Shown: positions 24,009 to 36,454 of the stretch, in pieces
Layout of the letters: every line of letters begins with the position of its first letter
Position numbering within the stretch: the stretch's first letter is position 1
DNA from: Saccopteryx bilineata
Lineage: Eukaryota; Chordata; Mammalia; Chiroptera; Emballonuridae
Length of the DNA stretch: 64,000 nucleotides
Assembly (NCBI RefSeq): GCF_036850765.1
Contig: NC_089490.1
Location: forward strand, 97,142,074-97,206,073
Reading direction: 5' to 3'
Notes under the pieces: generated by a model
The model's database searches: none
What the model was told of the DNA's origin: nothing
The model's input: only the letters and a program-made list of their open reading frames with translations
Made by a program: the position numbers and the translations under genes

Positions 24009-24089
24009 CCTTCTTTCCTTACCTTCTTTTCCTTTCCTTTCCCACTTCTCCTTCTATTCCCCTTATCCTCCTCTCCTTTCCTCCTCTTT
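24009..24089 (+). repeat. Polypyrimidine tract
   Basis: Nearly pure C/T for about 80 bases (for example cttttcctttcctttcccac), interrupted by a few A residues. It begins directly after the hAT target duplication. Such tracts can form triplex DNA. Confidence 0.85.
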
Positions 24090-24146
24090 GAACAAGCCAT
24101 GATGTAGAAAATGTATAATTGTGTATAGTGTGCACAGAGTATTATG

Positions 24147-24201
24147 TATATACACATACACATACATATATATATATATACACACACATATGTACATACA
24201 G
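24147..24201 (+). repeat. TA/CA microsatellite
   Basis: A mixed run of tatacacatacacatacat then tatatatatatacacacaca and tatgtacataca. The short Tyr/Ile/Thr-rich frames on both strands across it are artefacts. Confidence 0.92.
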
Positions 24202-25934
24202 GAAGAGTGTGTTTGTGAAGATATGTATTTATATGCTCTTTTCATGCACACACGCAGAGGTTGGGCTGAATTTGAGAGGTACCTTCAGCCTGTGTAGAAG
24301 GCGTACCACCCACGCAGAACCATCTTGGGTTCATCTCTTTCTGGTTCCGGTCCTATGGTTCTGTCTTTCCAGCAGCCTCCCTTCCCCCCAGATCTAAGGT
24401 GCAAAAAAGGTGGGGCTTCTGTCAGCTCTAAGCTCAGCATCTGAATGAATGGGCTCAGACATACTTCACTCCTAAAGGAGGAAACGAAGGCAAAGGGAAG
24501 AGCCTTCTCTCCAACTGCACTACTCTCTCCTTTGCCCTCAGTTGGGCTCGACCCCAACAACAACCAGACCAGGCTCAACCATCTGATGGAATCTTCTTGT
24601 GCTTTTAGGAGCCTAATCTCTGAGGTCAAACAGGCAGTTCTTACCACTGAAACATCAGTAAAGAAAGAGAGAATCCAAGTTGGAAACCTCAGGCGGTAGG
24701 AAAAATAAATCGGTCATGTTCCAGCTATTATGCATGCAACAAATGTCTGAAGTATTTTTTTAAAATTGTTTTGGAGGGTAGTAGGGAATGGAGTACAAAG
24801 ATGACTTCTTTTTAAATTCTTCAAAATGTTACCTGCATAAAGAATGAACAAATGTCAGGGACAGGCACATCTTGGACTGAACTTCAAATGAACTGATGGC
24901 AGGCCTTACCATTCTGAAAATATAAAAATTGAAAGCTGCCAGGGCTCTGAGCAGACCATGCATTTGCATTGGATTTAAATAATGTGCAACAATCTTTGGT
25001 TGGATGGGGCATTTTTAGCCTTGTCAGAGAACTTTGGAAGTACTCAGAGGGAAATTGCCAAGGACACCCAGGAGCCTTGAAACCAGCCCAAATGGCTGCA
25101 GCGAGACACTCCCAGGCCTATGGAGAAGGGCCTTCTACATTCCCGTGGCAACCAGGTACACCTGTCAGAAACTTTCTCTAGGTGCACCTGGTCTAGAAAG
25201 TAGTACTTTCTGGTATTTGGATTATGAGACAGGCTCTCCTCCACCCATCTGCCAGAGTAGTTCAGCTGTTGAAACTCACATTTTTACAGAGCAGTTCCTA
25301 AAGTCTAGGTCCTAGGGCTCTGCCATAGAATGTTCCAACCCTGTACCAATTTCCTGGGCCCACCTACAGTGACCCAAAGGCCCAGGCCCTGAGGTAGATG
25401 AAGATGAGCCTGTGAAACATCACAGTCAGCTGTGTAAGGAAAATCCCATGCCATAAGCGTCAGACAGTGAGTGCTCAGTCAACATCTGCCGAGCGAATGA
25501 CAGGAACATCAGAGAAACCCCTCTTTGAAAAAACTGCCCCTATGGATGTGTGGCCAGACTATCTGGAATTCTCCAAACAGGGACCCTATACACAGGGTAT
25601 ATAAAGCAAATATTTATCATTATCAAACCCAATTTATGACTTGATAGGACTAACTGAGGTAAGGTTATCTAAATAACCCAGAGAGGGGAAAGGACAGGAG
25701 TGTTACTCTCATTTCTGATGCATATTAAGAGCAGGGCTGTTCTGTTTTGTTTATACTCTGATCACTGTATACACAAGCTTCCTCAAATGGCTTCAAAAAT
25801 AATGCCTAATGTATTGGCCCTGCAGTTGTTCTGAAGGATTGAACACATAAGGTTTCTGTAGGAGTGTGCTTGGAGCAAGACAAATCCCCCTTGGACCTGG
25901 AGATAAATTATTTCTATTGGTAAATTGACTCTGG
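24202..25934. other. Unique non-coding sequence
   Basis: No gene or named repeat over about 1.7 kb. Open frames up to 120 codons (24285-24647, minus) have no recognisable domain. Confidence 0.4.
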
Positions 25935-26440
25935 TGGCAGATTAAAGATGGCTGCCAAGTATGCAATATGCCTCCTCCTGAGTGATGGCATCAGTGTTCC
26001 CTCCCCTTGAATCTGTATGGCCTGTGATTACTTTAACCAATAGAGTATGGTGGACACAACCGACCACGAGGACTGGCAGCTTTGCTTTGGTCTCTGGGAC
26101 CTGGGCCACCATGTGAATGGTCCAGCTCTATTGATAGAAAGATCACATGGAGATGCCCTGAAATACACAGGAACTGGGGGCAGGGGGGGGCAGTGATCAC
26201 AGAGGTCTGCACCAAGGAACCAGGTATGTAAGTGAAGTTGGCTGCTCCAGGCCAGCGGCTAGCTGAGTACCACTAAGTGACCCCAGCTGGTGCCCCACAG
26301 AGCAGAACAACTCCAGCTAAGCCCTGCCCTAATTCTTGACCCACAGTTATACAAACTGGTTATTGTTTTAAATCCACTATGTTTTAGAGGAGTTTTTTGC
26401 ACAGCAGTGGATAACCAGAAACACCGTATGTACAATTATA
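25935..26440 (+). mobile_element. MaLR-type (MLT1-like) solo LTR remnant
   Basis: The order ccctccccttgaatctgtat, gattactttaaccaatagag, tatggtggacacaa, attcttgacccacag, ttattgttttaaatccact and tttgcacagcagtggataac follows the MLT1 class of ERVL-related MaLR LTRs. It is an ancient, diverged endogenous retroelement remnant without internal coding sequence. Subfamily and exact ends are not resolved by eye. Confidence 0.65.
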
Positions 26441-28737
26441 AAATTGAATTTATAAAAAGTAATAAGTTATGATTCTCCCACAATCACAGAAACCATATTT
26501 TTCTATTGTACTTTCAGAGCAGGGGGAATGATCCGATAAGTTTGGGAGAGCCAGAGAAAACTATTCCCCAAAATCAGATATATTGGTCATGAAAGCTAAA
26601 ATAAATAGCATTAAGTTTAAGCACTCAACAAGGAAATGCAAATCCATGAGGAACTCTAGCCAATGCATGTGAGCCCTCTGTGGCAGCAGGCGGCACAACC
26701 GTTCACCCACACTCACTGGGGCTTGCGATTTTCCCCAGAGCAACCAGGCATCCACCTTCCTGCTTGGAGACACAGCCAGCCAGGGACTCCTCCCTTGCTG
26801 CTGGGGGGAGGGCCATGGAGGCTGGCCGATTCAGTGATAAGCCAGCAGTCATATCAGAGTGAACCCGGAATGGTGGTGGAAGGCTGTTTGATCAGAGTGG
26901 AATTATAGCAGTTCATTTTCTAAAGTGCCAGGAGACCTGGGGATGAACCTTTGGGTAGAAATGTAAACCACAACTGCGGCACCTTCATAGAAACGCAATT
27001 CATCACGGGCATGACGGGTCTGTCAACAAGAAGGGCTATTTCCCGCTGGTAGACAAAAGCAGTCTCGCTGCCTCTGTAATGCAGCAGGCGGACTGCTGGA
27101 CGCTTTAGACACCGTGGCTGTCTGCAGGGGGTCCCACTAAGTAGCCCTGTCCTGAGCCCTGGAAAATGCTGCATGCATTATCAGGGGGTTGCAGAGCTGA
27201 GGCGTAATGGGGTCTCTAGTGTTTATGCCCCCCCCCATATTTCCCCTAACCAAATGTAGGGATGATTGAAGTGAGAATAGTTTTCAGTGAAAGTGAGTCA
27301 CAAGTTTGTCCCTTCTCATTTCATAATTGAGATATTACTTAGAAATAGTCTCAGGAATAACAGGGCTGCTTTTGCTTCCTGGTGACCTGAGGCCAGCAAG
27401 CTGTAGTTAATCAGAATAAGAAATGAGGCCAAGTAGTAGGGACCAGAGGCGGATTAAGGTCGGTTGACGTCCCAGGCGCAGAGGAAAATATTGGGCCTCT
27501 ACATTAGAACTAAGTGTGAAGCTGGGGTTTTGCAGAGCCCTTCAGAAGTCAGGGCCCTGGGTGTGCGCCCGGTGTGCCCTCCGTTAAATCCACCTCTGGT
27601 ACGCACCATCCAGAATACTGCTTATCCTCCCTCCACCCTCGTGACCCCACAGAGCCCACTGCGCCTGCCAATGGAGCCCCAGCTTAGATCCATCCTAATT
27701 TCGCCCCTCCCCTTACAGGCCTTAGCTAGATCTCTGCTCACGTGCTCTCCCCGCAGACGCTCAGGCCTCTCCCCCCAGCTCCCAGGTTCTGACCAGGTTG
27801 GGGTAGGTAACCAGAAGTCCTGGTTGGGACACAGGGAGCTGTCCTACAGAGCTGGCTGTACATCATCTCTGATCTACGTGCACATATTCTGGAAAGGTCC
27901 ATTAAAAAGAGCAACCACGTGTTCTTCTCCAGGTTTCCCTGCCTGAAACCTACACTCTGGAGATTCTAGATAATTGCTGACAAGCACACAGCCTTCCCTT
28001 GAGTCTTCCAGAGGAATCTGGAAGTTTGCTGTCTCTCTTTCCCACTTCCTCATCCCATCCCTGGCCATAGATACAACCTCTGTGATACCTTGTTGAGAAA
28101 GCCTTTGGTAGAGTAGCCAACTCGCCTTGTATTTCACCTAGGGACACCCTTCCCACACAAGACCCACGCAGAGTGGAGGCAGTGCCCCCTCTAGTGGCCA
28201 GTGCCTTCAGCCTCTGACGCTTGCCCAAAGCTGTGGGGAGAACCTGCTAAAATCTTTTTAGGGGTTAACTCAGATGGCAGAATCTAAAGAAGAAAAAAAT
28301 GCTTCTTTTGGGTTTTTGAAAAGAAACTCTTTCTTTATTCAATGCAAAGGATGCCCTGGGATACTTCAGAAAATGAGTTTCCATCTCCCTGCTCCCCTCT
28401 CTGCCCTCTAGTATGGGGTCAACACAGGAGGAGAAAGGGTTGGCCAAGTATCACCTTCCCTGGGCCTCAATAGCACCATCTGTCACATGGGAAAATAGCC
28501 TTTTCTGCTGTCATTACCTGAGAGAGCTCACCATAACAACCATACTCTCTGTCTTCCTAATTCCTCACCAATGATTTCCAACAGCTCCCTCACCCCCTTC
28601 TGCACTGACATCAGAGTGACCTGTAATGTAAATCTCATCTTCTGCTTAACACTTTTCTGCAACAGGTTAAAATGGTAACATTGCAAGTATTCACCCCTTC
28701 CCTGGCCCGATCCCTTCCAGAAGAATAAGCATTGGGA
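26441..28737. other. Unique non-coding sequence
   Basis: No gene or named repeat. The largest frame, 160 codons at 27464-27946 (plus), begins in a context without splice signals and shows no domain I recognise. A nine-base C run lies near 27227. Confidence 0.4.
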
Positions 28738-28746
28738 AAGGAGAGG

Positions 28747-28907
28747 TGCTTTTTTTATGTTTATTTTTTTGATTTTAGAGACAGAGGAAGGAAGAGAAAG
28801 AGAGAGAGGAACATTGATCTGTTCCTGTGTGTGCCACAACCGGGATCGGAACGGCAGCCTCTGCACTTCTGAACGATGCTAACCAACTGAGCCATCGGAC
28901 AGGGCAA
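28747..28907 (-). mobile_element. tRNA-derived SINE, VES-like type, reversed
   Basis: Starts on the plus strand with a T-rich tail (gctttttttatgtttatttt) and an agagaaagagagagag body, and ends with gagccatcggacagggca, the complement of a SINE head. An 8-base duplication aaggagag lies at 28738-28745 and 28913-28920, though purine-rich flanks make it weak evidence. Confidence 0.88.
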
Positions 28908-28920
28908 GGGGGAAGGAGAG

Positions 28921-31414
28921 TCTTAAGAAGACTTTTAAGTAAGTGTTCTGTGTTGTATAATAAAATTACCCCACCCGCATCCCACCCCAGCTCCTAGGTT
29001 CTAACCAGGTAGGTAGAGTGATCCAAATTCCTGCTGAGTGTGGGGTTGTAAGCAGGTCCAACTTTCTCTGGGTTTGCTCTTCAGGAGTTCCCCACTGCCT
29101 CATGAGTGAAGCGAGAGGCTTCAGGGCACATGCCTCCCAGGCCTGCACCAGTAGGACCTGCTCCCCTCCAGCCTCCTCTCTCTCCATTACCTTCTCTTCC
29201 CTGCAAGCAAGAGGCTACAAGAAGATTCCTGAGGAAGAAGCCTCTCTAGTCCTCCCAGCTGCACATCTGTGGCTGCCCCAGTGCGTCCCCATGTTCTCCC
29301 CTGCCTCTCACTGAGTGCTCCCATGTGCCACCCGTGCCCCGGATTTCCCCTGCACCCTCACACTGGCTGAGGTCCCTCTGATGTGCACACACTACCACAG
29401 CACCCACAGCCCTCTACTCTAACTGCCAGGTTACCTGCCTGTCCAGCAAGGTGAGTGTGGAAAACATCAGATGCACAGGGCCGATAGGAACCCCACCAAC
29501 TCACTTAGCCCAAACCAGCTTGGGTCCAGGTCAAGATTCACTCATTTTCTTTAAAGAATTTACAGAGAAACAAAATCTACAACTTTCTACTGTAATATAG
29601 GATATGCTCCATAATCTGCCAATCCCCAAAACTCCTTAAAGGTCAGCCCCAAGTCATACTATTTTTTTTAAAAAAAAGGGAATATTATTCAAGAATCAAG
29701 GTATTTTGTAGTCATGATGTAGTCAAGGTATTTTAAACATCGTGATTCAGTCCCACACTCTTTCCGCCGCCAGGTCTTCTGTTATTCAGACAAGACTATC
29801 TAAATTCCTTGCAACCCTCTTTTTGAAGATATAAAAATTAGAGATATCATCATAGATTTTTTTTTAATTGGAGATTTTTGCCTAAGGATGATCTGCCCTC
29901 CCCACCCCCTTAGATTTATCTGGAGACTATAATTGTTGAATAAATGTGAGCAGTGAGGAGAGCCTTCAGCCCCTGCTCTTTGGTGTGGGTAGAGGAATGG
30001 GGAGGGGCGGGGAAGGCAGGAACCTTTCTTCTCAGTGAACACAGAGGAGTCTGTGAGATAAAAGATTTGACTGACACATTTCTGGGAATGATCTGCCATC
30101 CCCTGTGCTGACTTTTTGGGTTGTACTTACAATAATGAAAACAAGGGCTAGATTTTGCCTAGATCGTGGCAACCAAGATGTGGGTCTGATCTGGCTAGTA
30201 CTTACCCTGGCTAGCACTAAGTCCAGCTAAGTGGACCCCATTGAACAGTTCTTGTTATAAAGTCATACATCTAACAAGCCAGGGGTACAATGGAAAGCGG
30301 TCATGTTTAGTCAGTCATGAAATTCATCAAAAAGCTGCTTCGTGATTTAAAAAGTCACAAACCTAAGTTTGTGGTCTTGGCTCTGGTTGAGTCCCTCCCA
30401 CGATAGGTGACCCAGGGGAGGACAAGTAAGGATCTTATAATAGATTTTTTTAATAATAGCTTTGAGATGCTAGGTGAGGCTAGATATTGATTACAGTAAC
30501 TTGATCTCCATTATTGGAAGAAACCTCCCTGAATGCTGCTCGTCAGAGAGCCTCGGGTGTGTGGTTGGGAAAGTCAAGAAGCCAAAGCTCTGTGTTCTGG
30601 TCCATTGATGGAATAAGTAAAGTACAAAATAGGTAGAGAGCCTTATCACATGTTCTTTCCACAACAGAGATTGGGAGTTGAAAACGGGAGACAATATGGC
30701 TTGGTGACAACATCATCACAGTTACTTCAGTGAATCATAAATACACCTCCTTGGTTCACACACGTGCATGCTGGGCACACAGACATGCACAGGGATGGAA
30801 TGAGTCAGAAGCTTTGTTGTCCAAATCAAGGAACCATGTGGTGCTTTGCAGAGCCAGGCAAGTCCAGAGCAGAATGGGCGCCATTCTGCGGGACAACTTG
30901 CAAAGTGTGGGTGGGAGGAGCAGGGTCTGGGGATGAGTAGTGTGTCCCTCAGCAGCAAAAAACAAGTTCCAGAGCCTGCTGCTTGGGGTTTACCGAGATA
31001 TTTGCCTGAAGGAAGACTTGCATTCTTGTGGCATGTGTGTTCTTGCATCTTTCCTCATTCAAACAGCCTCTTCTGTCTAGAGAGAGGGATAAGACTTCAC
31101 GGGAGGGGACTCCAGCAATTCCGAGGGGTACTGTGAGCAGATTCCTTCCATGAGGTAAATGCAAAGGCACTGCAGAGAGTGAGAGTCCCCCACCTCCTGG
31201 TGAGATTCCTTCTGACCCTTTGTCTTTATCCAGGTAGATATTTAGACCAGTCATTACAGGTGGCAGATACTTATCTAGACTTTTCTTTCCTGGTATAAAG
31301 ACACAGTGTCCTGATTCTGGGATTTTCCACATCATTTTTTTTTTCCCACTGGAGAAAAATCAATGACACATATGCAAATGAAAAGTTCATATTCTCTTTC
31401 TCACACACACACAG

Positions 31415-31452
<38 letters not shown>

Positions 31453-32253
31453 GCACTAGCTTTTGATTTGATGTGGTCAACCAAGGAAGCTGCTGTGAGC
31501 TTTCTTCTTTGGACATCCCCAACTGAGCTGGAATAGAGTAGATTGCCTACGAGGCAGTATTTCATTCGGGTGGATTCAGCCATTAATTGCTCTGTGGATT
31601 CTGACTAATTCCATCCTTCCCTTTGGTGTAGCGCATCCTTTCAAGGAGAAAGAGTTTTGAGGGTTACTTGGCAGCTTCACAACTGCCATTTACATAAAAA
31701 TGCAGAGATACCACCTATATTCCAAAAAGAAAAAAAGATGAAGAAAAGGAAGAAAGAAAAATAAATGGAAGAGAGTTACAAAGAGTTACAAATTCTGTTG
31801 CTCCAAGGAAGTACAGTCATCCAAGTGCACACATTCCGTCCAAGCATGTTCCTGGCTGAGCTACTTCGTCAGGTCAGGTGCAGGAACAAAGCCTCTCATC
31901 TGGGCACCCAGAAACTTGATTTAAAGGACCCATGAGAGAATAGATCATATATCAGAGTAGGAACAAAGGAGGTCTACAGAAATGATGAAGACCAAGTACC
32001 TGATCTGAGCTCTACTTTCAAAAATGTTGGGGTCCCTTATGAAAGTGTACATTCTGAGTCAATTCTGAACTAAACCTAACATAGATGTTAAGCTTCAGTT
32101 AGCAGGTGCCATATTTAGTAGTTAATTTCCAGCATGGGACAGGATGACTACATATATATTTTGATGGCTAATATCAACATTAGCTGCTAATACCAGTGAT
32201 ATCTGACTCTCTAAGATCTGCAAGTCATTTAGGTTAACATGAAAATTGGTTAG
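28921..32253. other. Unique non-coding sequence
   Basis: About 3.3 kb without a gene. It holds the CA microsatellite at 31402-31450 and short poly-A or poly-T runs near 29661 and 29859. Frames of up to 128 codons (30949-31335, minus) have no motif. A donor-like aag-gtgagt lies near 29448 without a matching exon. Confidence 0.4.
31402..31450 (+). repeat. CA dinucleotide microsatellite
   Basis: About 23 CA units with a cacagtcaca interruption near 31414. The Cys-Val minus-strand frame across it is an artefact. Confidence 0.97.
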
Positions 32254-32495
32254 CTACTAATAATAGTATTTGTTGAGTATTTCTATGTAGCAATATATGA
32301 CAATGTATTTTGCTTGCATGATCTCATCTAATTCTCACAACATCTCTATAAGGTCGGCACTAATTTTATTTCTATTTCATAACTGAGGCTTCATAAGGTT
32401 AAGTAATTTGCCAGGGCCACACACAGTTGGTTTGAAAGCAGGTGGTGTGTGACTCCACAGCAGAGCCTGATCCCTAAACTTTAAGCTATGCTGAC
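32254..32495 (-). repeat. MIR ancient SINE
   Basis: The forward strand gives gcatgatctcatctaattct, cacaacatctctataaggtc, ataactgaggcttcataagg and ttaagtaatttgccagggcc, the complement of the MIR 3' half in order. Good match for so old an element. Confidence 0.78.
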
Positions 32496-33394
32496 ATTTG
32501 TCAGAAACTATAGCAACACTTCTTAAAGTAATTATGCCTGCCTCTCCTATGGCTTTAATTAGACTGTTAGTTTTCCTGAAGGTAGATGTCAGCTTCTCGT
32601 TTTCTTTCATTTCCCTCAAAATACTCAACCCAGAAGCGTGCGCAGAATAAGCTAAGTAACATTGACTCATTAACTAACTCGAGGACGTCGGCCAACAGTT
32701 AACTCTTGTCTCCTGCCATCTTGCTGGGTTTGGCAGCTCTGCCTCACCCTCGATTGCTGCTCAAGTCTGTTCAAATGCTGAAGAGGGGTTTGGAAACAGG
32801 ACTGTGTGTTGATAATTATTTTTCCTGAACCAATGGTAATATTGAAAGGGAAGAAGGTAGGAATGAGTGGCTCAGGGAGAGGAGAACAAGAGGGGGGTCT
32901 TCTTAGCAATTGAGAAGAAGGGAAGAAGAAAGCAGCAAGTGAAGAGGCGGGAAAGTTGGAACAAAGTAATGATATAAATGGACAGTTCAGGGAACATTGT
33001 CTAACCGTGCTGTGTTTATATTGGTGCATTTAAGCATTTGATATTGATACTTGAGCATTTGATACACAGCCTTACGGCATTTTATTTGGATAACTTGTAC
33101 TTAAAACAACTTGGCTTTGAATCTGGGCAAAGGAATAAAAACATAACAAACAAATTGAAAAAATGTGGAGAGTGAACTATGGAGTCAATGGGTGGGTCAG
33201 ATAAGCTCGCAGGAGAGGCTAGTGAGATGGATGCATCTGCCACCCAGCCCCTTCCCTCTTGCATACAGAGCTGCTTTCCTACATGGGGACTGAATTATTT
33301 GGCAAAGCACTTTGCTGCAACTCTGCTTGGCCCTATTTTTTTTTAAGACATTAAATGACAATGGTCACAAACATATAAACATCAACTAGACAAT
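32496..33394. other. Unique non-coding sequence, purine-rich in part
   Basis: No gene recognised. Positions about 32850-32960 are strongly purine-rich (ggagaggagaacaagagggg). Frames up to 119 codons on the minus strand there reflect that composition. Confidence 0.4.
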
Positions 33395-33965
33395 CAGTAA
33401 GTAAGAATGTATTGAGTGCCTGCTCTTCCTAACTATGGGAAGATCTAAAAGATACATAGTATGGTACCTTCCATATCATTTAGCTGGAAAGACTCCAAAG
33501 CAAGGATGGCAAATGCTTTGGTATACACTCTGGCCTTGTGTCTGTGAGTACTTGTGGCCGGTGTCCTAAACCAGTTGTGACCCACACACTCACCGGGTTA
33601 GAATGCTGCCTCAGAGTCATTTTCATCACAGCACTCCAAGCAACCCTTGCCAATCATTCAGGGTTACCCCAAGAGAGGAAACCTAGTTCCCATCCTTGCC
33701 TTGGACTATCACAAGTAGAACAATAACAACCTAATAAAGTGAATTATTCTATGATAAATGGTAAAATATAATGAGGTGTTCAGAGGACACGGAGATGTCT
33801 CAGGGCCATAGCACATGGCATCTTGACCAGGAAAGCAGGGCTTCAGCTCCATATCAAAGGACAGGTGTGATTATGATTAGCACAAGAAAAGGAAGGCCTA
33901 CCCAGTGACAAGAACATGGACAAAGGCATAGTAGTGACAAGGCAGGCCCTACATCCACAGAAGAC
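33395..33965 (-). repeat. Possible L2 fragment, patchy
   Basis: gaatgtattgagtgcctgct, later ttgaccaggaaagcagggct, gaacatggacaaaggcatag, and acaaggcaggccctac have the order and style of the complement of L2. The match is patchy and may be several pieces. Confidence 0.35.
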
Positions 33966-35019
33966 CAGTAGAACTTGGAGAATAACTTATTCATTCCCAA
34001 CTATCTTACAAAGTACTAAAGGGTCCAGCCCTGTTGAGTGACAAAGGGAAGATGACCAACTGCCTGTGAACTATCACTAAACACTGTAAACTAAGGAGGG
34101 GCAGCAGTAAAACCTAGTTGCCAGGAAACATAGTCACGTATCAAAGCAGAGCTCAGGGCCAGAGAAACTGTGAGAAGTACTAAGTAGAAACTGGGAGCTT
34201 TCAAAATTAATATTTGGGAAACTTCTTCACCGTGTTGAATCTTTAGCAGGAAATGTACAGGGAAGTGTAAAAGATCACAGGAAAATCAGAAGGCCGTGTG
34301 GTTTTCCATTATGGAGAAGATAAAGCCACTGAGGATGGGGCGAAAGGTATTTACAGATGTCTTCAGAAGGTGGCCTGTCACCAGCTGTTTTAATTTCCAT
34401 GGAAGCTGAATAGAAAGGTTATCTCATAGCAAGATAGAGTTAGGAGAGACACAAAAAAACACTTTCTATGGAGTTATTGCAGACTGGTTTGGATCATCAA
34501 GAATAATACAGTGTCACCTTCACTGGGTATTTTTAAAAACAGAAGTACCCATAAACTTGAGTGACAGTACATACATTTCTAGCTGGAGGCACCCATAAAT
34601 TTGAGTGATATTACATACAGTTCTAGCTCCTCAGAGCCCTTTCCAGGCAGGATGCTGAAGTTGTAAACAGCAAGCAAGCTTAGCTAAGCAATCCTTCCAT
34701 CCACTATTTGAGGTCTAGTATTCTGGCTCTCCTGTCTCCTTCCCCACCCCCACCCCTAGCTATAACCATTCCACTGCTCATAGAAGTCAGCAAGAACAGA
34801 ATGTAACCAACTCATTGGCATGTGTATCTCCCAAACATCTCTTCCTTTGCTTGCTTTGCTAACAACTTAACGTTTTAGACTTCACCATCCTAGTGTAAAT
34901 CAGGCTGCTTTGCTGGAAGTGAAATTAACTGGATACAAATAGAACCAATTTGTTCCATTTGAAAAGAGGTAGAGGTTGCTATGGAAATCTATATTTTCAT
35001 GGAGCTCACTAAAGAAATG
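33966..35019. other. Unique sequence containing a two-copy tandem duplication
   Basis: No gene. It contains the 44-base-period duplication listed separately. The remainder shows no family I recognise. Confidence 0.4.
34547..34628 (+). repeat. Two-copy tandem duplication, period 44
   Basis: Copy one at 34547-34584 and copy two at 34591-34628 each start acccataaa and end ttctagct. They differ at 4 of 38 bases, separated by six bases. It is a local duplication, not a known mobile element. Confidence 0.9.
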
Positions 35020-35027
35020 GTATAGGA

Positions 35028-35710
35028 CAGTGGTCCCCAACTTCTGGGGCCACGGACCGGTACCAGTCCATGGGCCATTTGGTACTGGTCCGCAGAGAAA
35101 GAATAGCTTACATTATTTCTGTTTTATTTATATTTAAGTCTGAACGATGTTTTATTTTTTAAAAATGACCAGATTCCGCCCTGGCCGGTTGGCTCAGTGG
35201 TAGAGCGTCGGCCTGGCGTGCGGAAGTCCCGGGTTCGATTCCCCGCCAGGGCACACAGGAGAAGCACCCATCTGCTTCTCCACCCCTCCCCCTCTCCTCC
35301 CTCTCTGTCTCTCTCTTCACCTCCCGCAGCCGAGGCTCCATTGGAGCGAAAGATGGCCTGGGTGCTGGGGATGGCTCCTTGGCCTCTGCCCCAGGCGCTA
35401 GAGTGGCTCTGGTTGCAACAGAGCGACGCCCCAGAGGGACAGAGCATCGCCCCTGGTGGGCGTGCCGGGTGAATCCTGGTTGAGCGCATGCGGGAATCTG
35501 TCTGACTATCTCTCCCCGTTTCCAGCTTCAGAAAAATACAAAAAAAAAAAAAAAAGACCAGATTCCCTCTGTTACATCCATCTAAGACTCACTCTTGATG
35601 CTTGTCTCGGTCATGTGATACATTTATCCGTCCTGCCCTAAAAGCCGGTTCATGAAAATATTTTCTGACATTAAACCAGTCCATGGCCCAAAAAAGGTTA
35701 GGGATCACTG
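35028..35710. mobile_element. Non-autonomous hAT transposon split by a SINE
   Basis: The left end cagtggtccccaact and complemented right end cagtgatccctaacc match at 12 of 15 bases. Target duplications gtatagga (35020-35027) and gtgtaggg (35711-35718) agree at 6 of 8. Inside, ccggtaccagtccatgggcc on the left mirrors accagtccatggcccaaaaa on the right only in composition. A SINE fills 35178-35555; the element without it is about 300 bp. Confidence 0.9.
35178..35555 (+). mobile_element. Long tRNA-derived SINE (about 380 bp), nearly intact
   Basis: The A box tggctcagtgg and B box ggttcgattcc both match the pol III internal promoter consensus exactly. A 3' body follows, with gcttctccacccctcccc, aggctccattggagcg and cgtgccgggtgaatcc, ending in cagcttcagaaaaatac and a 15-base A tail. 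The 11-bp target duplication gaccagattcc is exact at 35167-35177 and 35556-35566. Frames on both strands here (about 90-120 codons) recur at every copy of this SINE and are not genes. Confidence 0.97.
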
Positions 35711-35718
35711 GTGTAGGG

Positions 35719-36282
35719 GATATGGTTGGGAAGCCTTCAAGAGGGTTGGTGAGTTAGGAGATATCACACTGTAATTAGCTGTGTGCACATGGGCACACCC
35801 CTTCACTTCTCCAGGGCTAGTTTACTCACTTGATGACAAGATGACTTTCTCAATGTCCCTTTCCTGCTTATTCTACTATCAAGAAAAATCTAATGCTCAA
35901 ATGAAATTATAATATGGTTTGAATAACTATTTTTGGACACACACAAACCGTTTTGACCTTGTTATCACCAAGATATACTTCATGAGAATCCTGAGCTTCT
36001 TGAGGGTGAAGACTGTCTTGTTCACTCCCCGCTTTCGCTCTCCAGCACCGACGATAGTGAGAGCTCATTCAGCCAGTCACTCCTTCTTTCGTCATAGACT
36101 TGTTAAGCATCTTTGATATCTTTTTTCCAGGAACTCTAGTAAGCACCAAGAATACAGTGAGTTTTTAAAAACTAAGATATAGTTCTTGGTGGAATTTAAA
36201 ATAATCAGATTGAAGAAGTCAGTGCACTTTTCCTATAGCAACAAGAATTAGTTAATTCTGGATGCCTTTAAAAGAGAGGGTC
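35719..36282. other. Unique sequence with a possible L2 piece
   Basis: No gene. Positions about 35990-36170 (cttcttgagggtgaagactg and ctagtaagcaccaagaatac) have an L2-like look but are too diverged to assign a strand confidently. Confidence 0.4.
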
Positions 36283-36454
36283 TAAAATGTTAGCCTCCAT
36301 CAAAACCATCTGGAGGACTTCCTATAACACTGAATTTCTGATTTGATGGGTCTGGGGTGGGATCTGAGCACTTGTATTTCTAACAAGTTCCCAGGTAAGG
36401 TTGGTGAGGTTGAGGCTGCTGGTCCAGGGACCAACCTTGAAAATCACTGCTCTA
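36283..36454. mobile_element. Ancient Charlie-type hAT MITE (MER20/MER5-like)
   Basis: The order ccatcaaaaccatctggagg, acttcctataacactg, gatttgatgggtctggggtg, and aaccttgaaaatcactgctc matches the MER20/MER5 class of ancient mammalian hAT MITEs. The subfamily is not resolved. Its right end was used as the target of the next SINE. Confidence 0.65.

Noticed and set aside
27464..27946. 160-codon plus-strand frame
   Set aside because: No family resemblance and no splice signals. Ser/Pro/Leu-rich composition is as expected for unconstrained pyrimidine-rich DNA.
35178..35250. Possible tRNA gene with good A and B boxes
   Set aside because: It continues into a SINE body with an A tail and flanking target duplication. 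The tRNA-like head is the normal SINE promoter.
35124..35489. Arg/Gly/Ser-rich open frames on both strands, with similar ones at 45906-46371, 56197-56642 and 60158-60570
   Set aside because: They repeat at each copy of the long SINE with similar translations, so they are SINE-derived frames and not a gene family.
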